64,000 bases of DNA, taken from positions 17,366,661-17,430,660 of the forward strand of contig JAKCOZ010000021.1 of the NCBI GenBank assembly GCA_022605955.1. Reading direction: 5' to 3'. Below the pieces are notes generated by a model. It was not told the origin of the DNA, did no database searches, and saw nothing but the letters and a program-made list of their open reading frames with translations. The stretch is from Rallus limicola (lineage: Eukaryota > Chordata > Aves > Gruiformes > Rallidae). Below are positions 35,924 to 47,000 of this stretch, piece by piece. Position 1 is the stretch's first letter, and each line of letters starts with the position of its first letter. The translations under genes were made by a program, and so were the position numbers.

Positions 35924-38900
35924 GCTTCGCTGAAAACAGTTCCCCCGGAAAGTGGTGACCCTGTGACTTTGCTTCCGGGTGCTTTTGGTTCCGGGCTGTG
36001 CTTCACTGAAAATTGTTCTCCCGCAAAGAAGTGAACCTGTGACTTTGGTTCCGGGAGCTTTTGGTTCCGGGCTGTGCTGCACTGAAAACCCTCCCTCGGA
36101 AAATGTGACCCTGTGACTTTGGTTCCGGGTGCTTTCGGTTCCAGGCTGTGCTGCACTGAAAACAGTTCCCCCGCAAAGAAGTGAACCTGTGACTTTGGTT
36201 CCGAGTGCTTTTGGTTGCGGGGTGTACTGCACTGAAAACCCTCCCTCGGACAATGTGACCCTGTGACTTTGGTTCCGGGTGCTTTCAGTTCCGGGCTGTG
36301 CTGCACTGAAAACAGTTCCCCCGCAAAGAAGTGAACCTGTGACTTTGGTTCCGGGTGCTTTTGGTTCCGCGGTGTGCTGCACTGAAAACCTTCCCTCGGA
36401 TAATGTGACCCTGTGACTTTGGTTCCAGGTGCTTTCGGTTCCGGGGTGTGCTGCACTGAAAACCTTCCCTCGGACAATGTGACCCTGTGACTTTGGTTCC
36501 GAGTGCTTTCGGTTCCGGGCTGTGCTGCACTGAAAACAGTTCCCCCGCAAAGAAGTGAACCTGTGAATTTGGTTCCAAGTGCTTTTCGTTCCGGGCTATG
36601 CTTCGCTGAAAGCAGTTCCCCCGGAAAGTGGTGACCCTGTGACTTTGGTTCCGGGTGCTTTTGGTTCCGGGCTGTGCTTCACTGAAAATTGTTCCTCCGG
36701 AAAGAGGTGACCCTGTGACTTTGGTTCCGGGTGCTTTCGGTTCCGGGCTGTGCTGCACTGAAAACCTTCCCTCGGACAATGTGACCCTGTGACTTTGGTT
36801 CCGGGTGCTTTTGGTTCCGGGCTGTGCTTCACTGAAAATTGTTCCCCCGGAAAGAGGTGACCCTGTGACTTTGGTTCCGGGTGCTTTCGGTTCCGGGCTG
36901 TGCTGCACTGAAAACCTTCCCTCGGAAAATGTGACCCTGTGACTTTGGTTCCGGGTGCTTTTGGTTCCGGGCTGTGCTTCACTGAAAATTGTTCTCCCGC
37001 AAAGAAGTGAACCTGTGACTTTGGTTCCGGGAGCTTTTGGTTCCGGGATGTGCTGCACTGAAAACACTCCCTCGGAAAATGTGACCCTGTGACTTTGGTT
37101 CCGGGTGTTTTCTGTTCCGGGGTGTGCTGCACTGAAAAGAGTTCCCCAGGAAAGAAGTGACCCTGTGACCTTGGTTCCGGGTGTTTTTGGTTCCGGGCTG
37201 TGCTGCACTGAAAACAGTTCCCCCGCAAAGAAGTGAACCTGTGACTTTGGTTCCGGGTGCTTTTGTTTCCGGGCTGTGCTGCACTGAAAACCTTCCCTCG
37301 GACAATGTGACCCTGTGACTTTGGTTCCGGGTGCTTTCGGTTCCGGGCTGTGCTGCACTGAAAACAGTTCCCCCGGAAAGAAGTGAACCTGTGACTTTGC
37401 TTCCGGGTGCTTTTTGTTCCGGGCTGTGCTGCACTGAAAACCATCCCTCGGACTATGTGACCCTGTGACTTTGGTGCGGGGTGCTTTCGGTTCCGGGCTG
37501 TGCTGCACTGAAAACAGTTCCCCCGGAAAGCAGTGACCCTGTGACTTTGCTTCCGGGTGCTTTTGGTTCCGGGCTGTGCTGCACTGAAAAACCATCCCTC
37601 CGACTATGTGACCCTCTGACTTTCGTTCCGGGTGCTTTTGGTTCCGGGCTGTGCTGCACTGAAAACCATCCCTCGGACTATGTGACCCTGTGACTTTGGT
37701 GCGGGGTGCTTTTGGTTCCGGGCTGTGCAGCACTGAAAACAGTTCCCCCGGAAAGCAGTGACCCTGTGACTTTGCTTCCGGGTGCTTTTGGTTCCGGGCT
37801 GTGCTGCACTGAAAACCATCCCTCGGACTATGTGACCCTGTGACTTTCGTTCCGGGTGCTTTTGGTTCCGGGCTGTGCTGCACTGAAAACCTTCCCTCGG
37901 ACAATGTGACCCTGTGACTTTGGTTCCGGGTGCTTTTGGTTCCAGGCTGTGCTGCACTGAAAACAGTTCCCCCGGAAAGAAGTGACCCTATAACTTTGGT
38001 TCCGAGTGCTTTTGGTTCCGGGCTGTGCTGCACTGAAAACAGTTCCCCCGCAAAGAAGTGAACCTGTGAATTTGGTTCCGAGTGCTTTTCGTTCTGGGCT
38101 ATGCTTCGCTGAAAACAGTTCCCCCGGAAAGTGGTGACCCTGTGACTTTGGTTCCGGGTGCTTTTCGTTCCGGGCTGTGCTGCACTGAAAACCTTCCCTC
38201 GGACAATGTGACCCTGTGACTTTGGTTCCGGGTGCTTTTGGTTCCGGGCTGTGCTTCACTGAAAATTGTTCCCCCGGAAAGAGGTGACCCTGTGACTTTG
38301 GTTCCGGGTGCTTTCGGTTCCGGGCTGTGCTGCACTGAAAACCTTCCCTCGGACAATGTGACCCTGTGACTTTGGTTCCGGGTGCTTTTGGTTCCGGGCT
38401 GTGCTGCACTGAAAACCTTCCCTCGGACAATGTGACCCTGTGACTTTGGTTCCGGGTGCTTTCGGTTCCGGGCTGTGCTGCACTGAAAACAGTTCCCCCG
38501 GAAAGAAGTGAACCTGTGAATTTCGTTCCGAGTGCTTTTCGTTCCGGGCTATGCTTCGCTGAAAACAGTTCCCCCGGAAAGTGGTGACCCTGTGACTTTG
38601 GTTCCGGGTGCTTTTGGTTCCGGGCTGTGCTGCACTGAAAATTGTTCCTCCGGAAAGAGTTCACCCTGTGACTTTGGTTCCGGGTGCTTTCGGTTCCGGG
38701 CTGTGCTGCACTGAAAACCTTCCCTCGGACAATGTGACCCTGTGACTTTGGTTCCGGGTGCTTTTGTTTCCGGGCTGTGCTGCACTGAAAACCTTCCCTC
38801 GGACAATGTGACCCTGTGACTTTGGTTCCGGGTGCTTTTGGTTCCGGGCTGTGCTGCACTGAAAACAGTTCCCCCGCAAAGAAGTGAACCTGTGAATTTG

Positions 38901-41362
38901 GTTCCGAGTGCTTTTCGTTCCGGGCTATGCTTCGCTGAAAACAGTTCCCCCGGAAAGTGGTGACCCTGTGACTTTGGTTCCGGGTGCTTTTGGTTCCGGG
39001 CTGTGCTTCACTGAAAATTGTTCCTCCGGAAAGAGGTGACCCTGTGACTTTGGTTCCGGGTGCTTTCGTTTCCGGGCTGTGCTGCACTGAAAACCTTCCC
39101 TCGGACAATGTGACCCTGTGACTTTGGTTCCGGGTGCTTTTGGTTCCGGGCTGTGCTTCACTGAAAATTGTTCCCCCGGAAAGAGGTGACCCTGTGACTT
39201 TGGTTCCGGGTGCTTTCGGTTCCGGGCTGTGCTGCACTGAAAACCTTCCCTCGGAAAATGTGACCCTGTGACTTTGTTTCCGAGTGCTTTCGGTTCCGGG
39301 CTGTGCTGCACTGAAAACAGTTCCCCCGCAAAGAATGTGACCCTGTGAATTTGGTGCGGGGTGCTTTTGGTTCCGGGCTGTGCTGCACTGAAAACCTTCC
39401 CTCGGACAATGTGACCCTGTGAATTTGGTTCCGGGTGCTTTTGGTTCCGGGCTGTGCTTCGCTGAAAAAAGTTCCCCCGGAAAGTGGTGACCCTGTGACT
39501 TTGCTTCCGGGTGCTTTTGGTTCCGGGCTGTGCTTCACTGAAAATTGTTCTCCCGCAAAGAAGTGAACCTGTGACTTTGGTTCCGGGAGCTTTTGGTTCC
39601 GGGCTGTGCTGCACTGAAAACACTCCCTCGGAAAATGTGACCCTGTGACTTTGGTTCCGGGTGTTTTCTGTTCCGGGGTGTGCTGCACTGAAAAGAGTTC
39701 CCCCGGAAAGAAGTGACCCTGTGACCTTGGTTCCGGGTGTTTTTGGTTCCGGGCTGTGCTGCAGTGAAAACAGTTCCCCCGCAAAGAAGTGAACCTGTGA
39801 CTTTGGTTCTGAGTGCTTTCGGTTCCGGGCTGTGCTTCGCTGAAAAGAGTTCCCCCGGAAAGTGGTGACCCTGTGACTTTGGTTCCGGGTGCTTTTGGTT
39901 CCGGGCTGTGCTTCACTGAAAATTGTTTCCCCGGAAAGAGGTGACCCTGTGACTTTGGTTCCGGGTGCTTTCGGTTCCGGGCTGTGCTGCACTGAAAACC
40001 CTCCCTCGGACAATATGACCCTGTGACTTTGGTTCCGGGTGCTTTCGGTTCCGGGCTGTGCTGCACTGAAAATTGTTCCCCCGGAAAGAGGTGACCCTGT
40101 GACTTTGGTTCCGGGTTCTTTCGGTTCCGGGCTGTGCTGCACTGAAAATTGTTCCCCCGGAAAGAGGTGACCCTGTGACTTTGGTTCCGGGTGCTTTAAG
40201 TTCCGGGCTGTGCTGCACTGAAAACAGTTCCCCCGCAGAGAAGTGAACCTGTGACTTTGGTTCCGGGTGCTTTCGGTTCCGGGCTGTGCTGCACTGAAAA
40301 CTGTTCCCCCGCAAAGAAGTGAACCTATGACTTTGGTTCCGGGTGCTTTTGGTTCCGGGCTGTGCTGCACTGAAAACCTTCCCTCGGAATATGTGACCCT
40401 GTGACTTTGGTTCCGGGTGCTTTAAGTTCCGGGCTGTGCTGCACTGAAAACAGTTCCCCCGCAGAGAAGTGAACCTGTGACTTTGGTTCCGGGTGCTTTT
40501 GGTTGCGGGCTGTGTTTCGCTGAAAACAGTTCCCCCGGAAAGAGGTGACCCTGTGACTTTGGTTCCGGGTGCTTTCGGTTCCGCGGTGTGCTGCACTGAA
40601 AACCTTCCCTCGGACAATGTGACCCTGTGACTTTTGTGCGGGGTGCTTTTGGTTCCGGGCTGTGCTGCACTGAAAACAGTTCCCCCGCAAAGAAGTGACC
40701 CTATAACTTTGGTTCCGGGTGCTTTTGGTTCCGGGCTGTGCTGCACTGAAAACAGTTCCCCCGCAGAGAAGTGAACCTGTGACTTTGGTTCCGGGTGCTT
40801 TTGGTTCCGGGCTGTGCTGCACTGAAAAGTTTCCCTCGGACAATGTCACCCTGTGACTTTGGTTCCGGGTGCTTTTGGTTCCGGGCTGTGCTGCACTGAA
40901 AACAGTTCCCCCGGAAAGAAGTGACCCTATAACTTTGGTTCCGGGTGCTTTTGGTTCCGGGCTGTGCTTCGCTGAAAACAGTTCCCCCGGAAAGTGGTGA
41001 CCCTGTGACTTTGCTTCCGGGTGCTTTTGGTTCCGGGCTGTGCTTCACTGAAAATTGTTCTCCCGCAAAGAAGTGAACCTGTGACTTTGGTTCCGGGAGC
41101 TTTTGGTTCCGGGCTGTGCTGCACTGAAAACCCTCCCTCGGAAAATGTGACCCTGTGACTTTGGTTCCGGGTGCTTTCGGTTCCGGGGTGTGCTGCACTA
41201 AAAACAGTTCCCCCGGAAAGATGTGACCCTGTGACTTTGGTTCCGGGTGCTTTTGGTTCCGGGCTGTGCTGCACTGAAAACAGTTCCCCCGCAAAGAAGT
41301 GAACCTGTGACTTTGGTTCTGAGTGCTTTCGGTTCCGGGCTGTGCTTCGCTGAAAAGAGTTC

Positions 41363-41367
41363 CCCCG
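41363..41367 (+). other. Target site duplication, left (CCCCG)
   Basis: CCCCG directly precedes the 5' LTR and recurs directly after the 3' LTR at 48316-48320. Removing the element and one copy restores a normal minisatellite unit, TTCCCCCGGAAAG. Five base pairs fits ERVL-type integration. Confidence 0.92.
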
Positions 41368-41955
41368 TGTCCTGGTTTCAGTCAGGATAGAGTTAATTTC
41401 ATTTGTAGCAGCGGATGGAATGCTGTGTTTGGGAGTTAAAATGAAAACAGTGCTGATAACACCCTGATGTTTTTAGTTGCAGTCAGACAGTCAATGCCAG
41501 GACAGGCGACCCAGATGGGCCAAAGAGAGTATTCCATGCCAATTACGTCCTGCCCAGGATAAAGGGGGGCTGATGGGAGGAAGAAGGGGCGGTTCCGGGA
41601 CGCGAGCGGCCGGGACGCGAGGGTCTTGGGGGACGGTCGGGTTCCGGGACGGCTCTGGGTGGTACGGCCTGAGTTGTGTGGTTCGGTGAGAAACTGCATT
41701 GTGTATCAATATTTTCATATTCTTTTGCTCTATAGTCCTGTTAGCATTGTATATATTTTATTTTCCTGTTATCTTAGTAAACTATCCTTATCCCAACCCA
41801 CGGGCCTCTTAGTTTCTTGGTTTTGGAGTTATTTGCCCCTTCCTTTTCCCTTCCCTTGTTTCCCCCCTCCCCTTTTTCCCTTTTCTCCTGCTCTTTTACT
41901 TTAAGGAGCAGGCAGCTGCGTGGATCTCGGCCCAAGCCGGGGTGAAACCACGACA
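41368..41955 (+). repeat. 5' LTR (588 bp)
   Basis: It starts TGTCCTGG and ends CCACGACA. The first 14 bases and the reverse complement of the last 14 differ at only two positions (TGTCCTGGTTTCAG against TGTCGTGGTTTCAC), an unusually long terminal inverted repeat. A CpG-rich stretch at about 41588-41655 contains GGTTCCGGGACG twice and is a likely GC-rich promoter region. I see no classical TATAAA. AGTAAA at 41776-41781 is a possible weak polyadenylation signal. A pyrimidine tract fills about 41836-41902. Confidence 0.95.
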
Positions 41956-41962
41956 GTCTTTT

Positions 41963-41980
41963 TGGCGCCCAACGTGGGGC
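41963..41980 (+). promoter_or_regulatory. Primer binding site, tRNA-Lys type
   Basis: TGGCGCCCAACGTGGGGC lies seven bases after the 5' LTR. This 18-mer is the complement expected for the 3' end of tRNA-Lys1,2, the primer used by foamy viruses among others. The spacer GTCTTTT is longer than the usual few bases. Confidence 0.88.
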
Positions 41981-42076
41981 TCGAAAGGTTGGGATAACGG
42001 TAGATCTGACCCTGACGCGATTGCAATTAAGACAAAGTTGTGATAAGAACTGTTGTTTAAGCAGTCTCTGATCACG

Positions 42077-44035
42077 ATGCTGTGGTATTTATTCACATGG
42101 CTGTGGTCACTGCTGTGGCAGCAAAACTACCGTATGCTGTATGCAATCCTGACAGGATTTTCTACCATGTCGAAGCTGCGTCTCCTGTTCTTGTATATTA
42201 TGATAACAGTCTATGATTCAGTAATATCGAGGATCGTGAACTTTTTCTGGTACTTATATGAGATCTTGCTGCCCTGTCCATTCCTTGGACAGGGAGGGTT
42301 TAAAAACGGCAGCTGGTATGGTGGGAGTACTGCTTTCTTTTCCTTTGGGCTAAATACAACAACTCTGCTAGCAGTTTTTAAAAACTTCCAATATCCCTGG
42401 GATATTCAAACTAGCATTTTGTTGTTTTTAGCTTTGGTGCAGATGGTTCAGTTGTTGTCAAATATTAAGCAGAGGTTTATGAATACCACTCAAGAGTTTT
42501 CTGCGAGGCCAGATAAACATGAGTGGCAGGGCATGTGGCAGAGCATGGGCAGGTACCTAGGTACTTTCTCACTTCCAATGGCTTGGAGTTTCACTCCTGA
42601 GCAGTTACAGGACCCTGGTAAAGTTACTGCATATCTGAAAAGGAATTGCTGTAAGTTTACCAGAGAAGCACACCTTACTGCACTGTGCTGGGCCCTGGCC
42701 ACTATTTACAAAACACTGCTTGATAACAGGCAGTACTGTCAGCACTGTCAGAGGGAAAGGAATGAAAACAAACCAGCAAAGACTGCAGCTGCTGCAACCC
42801 CTATGACTGGCACTGCAGCTACTGTAACTTCTGTGACTAGTACTGTGGCTACTGCAACTAGTCCAACCAATGCTGCAGCTGCTGCAACCCCTATGACTGG
42901 CACTGCAGCCACTGTAACTTCTGTGACTAGCACTGTGGCTACTGCCACTAGTCCAACCAATGCTGCAGCTACTGCCACCCCTACAGCAGATACTGCTGAT
43001 AAAACAAAAAACCAACCCCCGCCAGTGTCTGTTGCTCCCGTACAAAAGAGGAAACACACAAAGAAATCAGTTCGTGTAGTGAAGGATGATGATGATGAAG
43101 CAGGGCCATCTGGAGCATGTCAGGATGGAGCAGGGCCATCTCAGGCATCTCAGGATGGAGCAGGGCCAGAGATTGTCACACGATCCCTGACCCTGAGTGA
43201 GCTGCGTGAGGTTCGAAAAGATTTCAGCCGCCGCCCAGGTGAGCACATCATCACCTGGTTGCTCCGATGCTGGGATCTAGGGGCCAGTAGTCTGGAATTA
43301 GATGGCAGGGAGGCCAAGCAGTTGGGATCCCTAGCTAGAGAAGGAGGCATTGACAAGGAAATTGGGAAAAAGCCAGAAATCCTCAGCCTCTGGAGGCGAC
43401 TACTGTCAAGTGTGGAGGAAAGGTATCCCATAAAGGAATATATTACATGTCACTCACCCAAGTGTAACAGCATAGAGGCAGTTATCCAGTACCTGAGAGA
43501 ATTAGCTGTACGGGAGATCATTTATTATGATCTGGACAATACACAGAATCCCTCTGATCCTGATGAAGTTATATGCACCCCAGATATGTGGCGTAAGGTT
43601 GTACGAAGTGCACCAGCAGGGCACACCAATTCACTAGCATCAATAGACTGGGAGGATGCATATCCACCAACTGTAGAACAAGTGTCCTGGCGACTCCGGA
43701 AATATGAGGACAATGTTTCCCACTCTATGATCGCAGCGGTAGAGAAACTGGTCAAACGATTTGACCAACATTGGGGCAATGTTGCAGCTACTAGGAGAAA
43801 GCGTCCATCATCCCAGAAGGGAGGATACAGAAGGTACACACCACGAGACACGGTGCGAGGGCAGCTGTGGTCTTACCTGCGTGACCATGGTGAGGACATG
43901 AGGAAGTGGCATATGCAGCCCACCTCAGCCCTCCAGGCACGAGTAGATGAGCTTCGAGGTAAAAGAATCGCACAACGCAATGTTGTCAGGAAGAAGGCTG
44001 CACCAGTGAGCAGCCAATACGATCAGCAACAATAG
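42077..44035 (+). CDS. gag: Retroviral Gag, ERVL-like, intact (652 aa)
   Basis: This is the structural polyprotein, which would assemble the intracellular capsid. The frame is also open a little upstream, but the first ATG is at 42077. The N-terminal 130 or so residues are strongly hydrophobic and aromatic, with several possible membrane or amphipathic segments. A Thr/Ala-rich linker holds two 30-residue tandem repeats at about residues 237-296. An acidic DDDDE run near 336 and a short Gly-Pro-Ser repeat follow. From about residue 363 a helical capsid-like domain begins (SLTLSELREV onward), followed by a basic C-terminus. I see no CCHC zinc knuckle, in line with spuma and ERVL Gags. It ends in TAG at 44033-44035, directly followed in the same frame by pol. 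No frameshift or premature stop breaks it. The capsid assignment rests on position and composition, not on an alignment. Confidence 0.85.
   Translation: MLWYLFTWLWSLLWQQNYRMLYAILTGFSTMSKLRLLFLYIMITVYDSVISRIVNFFWYLYEILLPCPFLGQGGFKNGSWYGGSTAFFSFGLNTTTLLAVFKNFQYPWDIQTSILLFLALVQMVQLLSNIKQRFMNTTQEFSARPDKHEWQGMWQSMGRYLGTFSLPMAWSFTPEQLQDPGKVTAYLKRNCCKFTREAHLTALCWALATIYKTLLDNRQYCQHCQRERNENKPAKTAAAATPMTGTAATVTSVTSTVATATSPTNAAAAATPMTGTAATVTSVTSTVATATSPTNAAATATPTADTADKTKNQPPPVSVAPVQKRKHTKKSVRVVKDDDDEAGPSGACQDGAGPSQASQDGAGPEIVTRSLTLSELREVRKDFSRRPGEHIITWLLRCWDLGASSLELDGREAKQLGSLAREGGIDKEIGKKPEILSLWRRLLSSVEERYPIKEYITCHSPKCNSIEAVIQYLRELAVREIIYYDLDNTQNPSDPDEVICTPDMWRKVVRSAPAGHTNSLASIDWEDAYPPTVEQVSWRLRKYEDNVSHSMIAAVEKLVKRFDQHWGNVAATRRKRPSSQKGGYRRYTPRDTVRGQLWSYLRDHGEDMRKWHMQPTSALQARVDELRGKRIAQRNVVRKKAAPVSSQYDQQQ
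42785..42974 (+). repeat. 90-bp tandem repeat inside gag
   Basis: Two full copies (42785-42874, 42875-42964) and the start of a third keep the frame, since 90 bp is 30 codons. The copies differ at three bases by my reading. They encode the Thr/Ala-rich linker. The length probably varies among relatives of this element. Confidence 0.85.
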
Positions 44036-44063
44036 AGGGGCCCTGCCTCCAGCCAGGTGGAGG
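44033..44063 (+). promoter_or_regulatory. Gag-pol UAG with downstream stem-loop candidate
   Basis: Gag ends in UAG and pol continues in the same frame with AGG GGC. Downstream, CCTCC at 44046-44050 can pair with GGAGG at 44059-44063 across an 8-nt loop. Alternatively CCTG at 44042-44045 can pair with CAGG at 44054-44057. A UAG followed within about 10 nt by structure resembles the stop-codon readthrough signal known from gammaretroviruses. No pseudoknot was modelled, so readthrough is inferred. Confidence 0.55.
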
Positions 44064-47000
44064 AGAGGGATAACCGTGTTTATTGGACTGTGTGGATCAG
44101 ATGGCCTGGCATGTCAGACCCACAAGAGTACAAGGCTCTGGTGGATACTGGTGCCCAGTGTACGATAATGCCATCGAATCATGTAGGGACAGAACCTGTC
44201 AGCATTTCTGGAGTGACAGGTGGATCCCAACAATTGACTGTGTTAGAGGCTGAAGTGAGCTTAACTGGGAAGGACTGGGAGAAACACCCAATTGTGACTG
44301 GCCCAGAAGCTCCATGCATTTTAGGTATAGATTACCTCCGTAGAGGTTATTTTAAGGACCCAAAAGGGTACCGGTGGGCTTTTGGAATAGCTGCGTTGGA
44401 GACAGAAGGCACTGAGCAATTGCGTGCCTTGCCTGGACTCTCTGATGATCCTTCTGTTGTGGGGTTATTGAAGGTTGAAGAACAGCAGGTGCCAATTGCT
44501 ACAACGACGGTGCACAGGAGACAATACCGTACTAACAGGGATTCCCTGATCCCCATCCATAAGCTGATTCGTCAACTAGAGAGTCAAGGGGTGATCAGCC
44601 GAACCCGCTCACCCTTTAACAGTCCCATATGGCCAGTGCGGAAGTCCGATGGAGAGTGGAGGCTGACAGTGGATTATCGTGGCCTAAACGAAGTCACTCC
44701 AGGTATGAGTGCTGCTGTACCAGACATGCTGGAACTGCAGTATGAATTGGAGTCAAAGGCAGCCAAGTGGTATGCCACAATTGACATTGCAAATGCTTTC
44801 TTCTCAATACCACTGGCGCCAGAGTGCAGGCCACAATTTGCTTTCACTTGGAGGGGCATCCAATACACGTGGAATCGTCTGCCCCAGGGGTGGAAACACA
44901 GCCCCACCATTTGCCATGGACTAATCCAGACCACACTGGAAAAGGGTGAAGCCCCAGAGCACCTGCAGTATATTGATGACATCATTGTATGGGGCAATAC
45001 AGCAGAGGAAGTATTTGAGAAAGGAAAAAGGATAATTCAAATCCTTTTGGAAGCTGGTTTTGCTATAAAGCAAAGTAAAGTCAAGGGGCCTACCCGAGAA
45101 ATCCAGTTTTTAGGAATAAAATGGCAGGATGGGCGTCGTCAGATCCCAATGGACATTATCAATAAAATAGCAGCTATGTCTCCACCAAGCAACAAAAAGG
45201 AAACACAAGCTTTCTTAGGTGTTATAGGTTTTTGGCGAATGCATGTCCCAAACTACAGTCTCATTGTGAGCCCACTCTACCACGTAACTCGGAAGAAGAA
45301 TGATTTCCAATGGGGCCCTGAGCAGCAGCAAGCCTTTGAACAGATCAAACGCGAGATAGTCCACGCAGTAGCCCTTGGGCCTGTCCGGACAGGGACAGAT
45401 GTTAAAAATGTGCTTTACACTGCAGCCGGGGAGAATGGCCCTACCTGGAGTCTCTGGCAGAAAGCACAAGGGGAGACTAGAGGTCGACCACTGGGGTTTT
45501 GGAGTCGGGCCTACAAAGGATCTGAGGCCAATTATACTCCAACAGAAAAGGAAATACTGGCCGCCTATGAAGGGGTTCGAGCCGCTTCAGAAGTGATTGG
45601 AACTGAAGCTCAACTCCTCCTGGCACCCCGACTGCCGGTGCTGGGCTGGATGTTCAAAGGGAAGGTCCCTTCTACACACCATGCCACTGATGCTACGTGG
45701 AGCAAGTGGGTTGCACTAATTACTCAGCGGGCTCGAATAGGAAACCCTAATCGCCCAGGAATCGTGGAAGTGATCACAGACTGGCCAGAAGGCAAAGATT
45801 TTGGGATGTCACCAGAGGACGAGGAGGTGACACGTGCTGAAGAAGCCCCACCTTACAACAAACTGCCAGAGAATGAGAAGCGATATGCCCTGTTCACCGA
45901 TGGCTCCTGTCGCCTTGTGGGAAGGCAGCGAAGATGGAAAGCTGCTGTATGGAGTCCTACCAGACAAGTAGCAGAAGCCACTGAAGGAAAAGGTGAATCA
46001 AGCCAATTTGCTGAGGTGAAGGCCATCCAGTTGGCCTTGGACATTGCTGAGAGAGAAAAGTGGCCAATGCTCTATCTTTATACTGACTCATGGATGGTAG
46101 CTAATGCCCTGTGGGGTTGGTTGCAACAGTGGAAAAAGAACAACTGGCAGCGTAGAGGCAAACCCATATGGGCTGCTGACTTATGGCAAGACATTGCTAC
46201 CCGATTAGAGAGGCTTGTTGTAAAGGTACGTCATGTTGATGCCCATGTACCTAAGAGTCGAGCCATGGAGGAACATCAAAACAACCATCAGGTAGATAAG
46301 GCTGCTAGGATTGAAGTGGCTCAGGTAGATCTAGACTGGCAACATAAAGGTGAATTATTCATAGCTCGATGGGCTCATGATTCCTCAGGTCATCAAGGGA
46401 GAGATGCAACATATAGATGGGCTCGAGATCGAGGGGTGGACTTAACCATGGATGCTATTGCACAAGTTATCCATGAATGTGAGACGTGTGCCGCAATTAA
46501 GCAGGCGAAGCGGTTGAAGCCGCTTTGGTATGGGGGACGGTGGATGAAATATAAATATGGGGAGGCCTGGCAGATTGATTACATCACCCTCCCACAAACC
46601 CGCCATGGCAAACGCTATGTGCTTACAATGGTGGAGGCTACCACTGGCTGGCTAGAAACATATCCGGTACCCCATGCTACTGCCCGGAATACAATCCTGG
46701 GCCTTGAAAGGCAAGTCCTATGGCGACACGGCACCCCAGAAAGAATCGAGTCAGACAACGGGACTCATTTCCGAAATGCTCTCATAGACACCTGGGCCAA
46801 AGAGCATGGCATTGAATGGGTGTACCACATTCCTTATCATGCACCAGCCTCTGGGAAAATTGAACGATATAATGGACTCTTAAAGACCACCCTGAAAGCA
46901 ATGGGTGGTGGAACATTCAAACATTGGGATACAAATTTGGCAAAAGCCACGTGGTTAGTTAACTCTAGGGGTTCTACCAATCGGGCTGGCCCTGCCCAGT

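Larger units (their letters stand above)
23566..41367. repeat. 74/76-bp minisatellite array, left part
   Basis: Units follow the pattern CTGTGACTTTGGTTCCGGG, then a second GGTTCCGGG about 16 bp later, then CTGTGCTGCACTGAAAA and a variable tail. A 76-bp form ends in a tail like CAGTTCCCCCGGAAAGAAG. A 74-bp form ends in a tail like CCTTCCCTCGGACAATG. The forms often alternate, giving a 150-bp dimer. Further tail variants (AAGAGG, AAGTGG, GCAAAGAAG) build longer patterns. The two GGTTCCGGG blocks suggest an older sub-repeat of about 16 bp. Length divided by 75 gives roughly 240 units here. The minus strand of the consensus lacks stop codons in all three frames, which explains long meaningless ORFs. 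I see no gene in this stretch. Confidence 0.95.

Noticed and set aside
23522..41294. Very long minus-strand open frames (up to about 580 codons) in the minisatellite, which look like a repeat protein
   Set aside because: All three minus-strand frames are open because the unit consensus has no TTA, CTA or TCA on the plus strand. The overlapping frames encode different peptides from the same DNA, and no promoter, splice site or domain supports any one of them.
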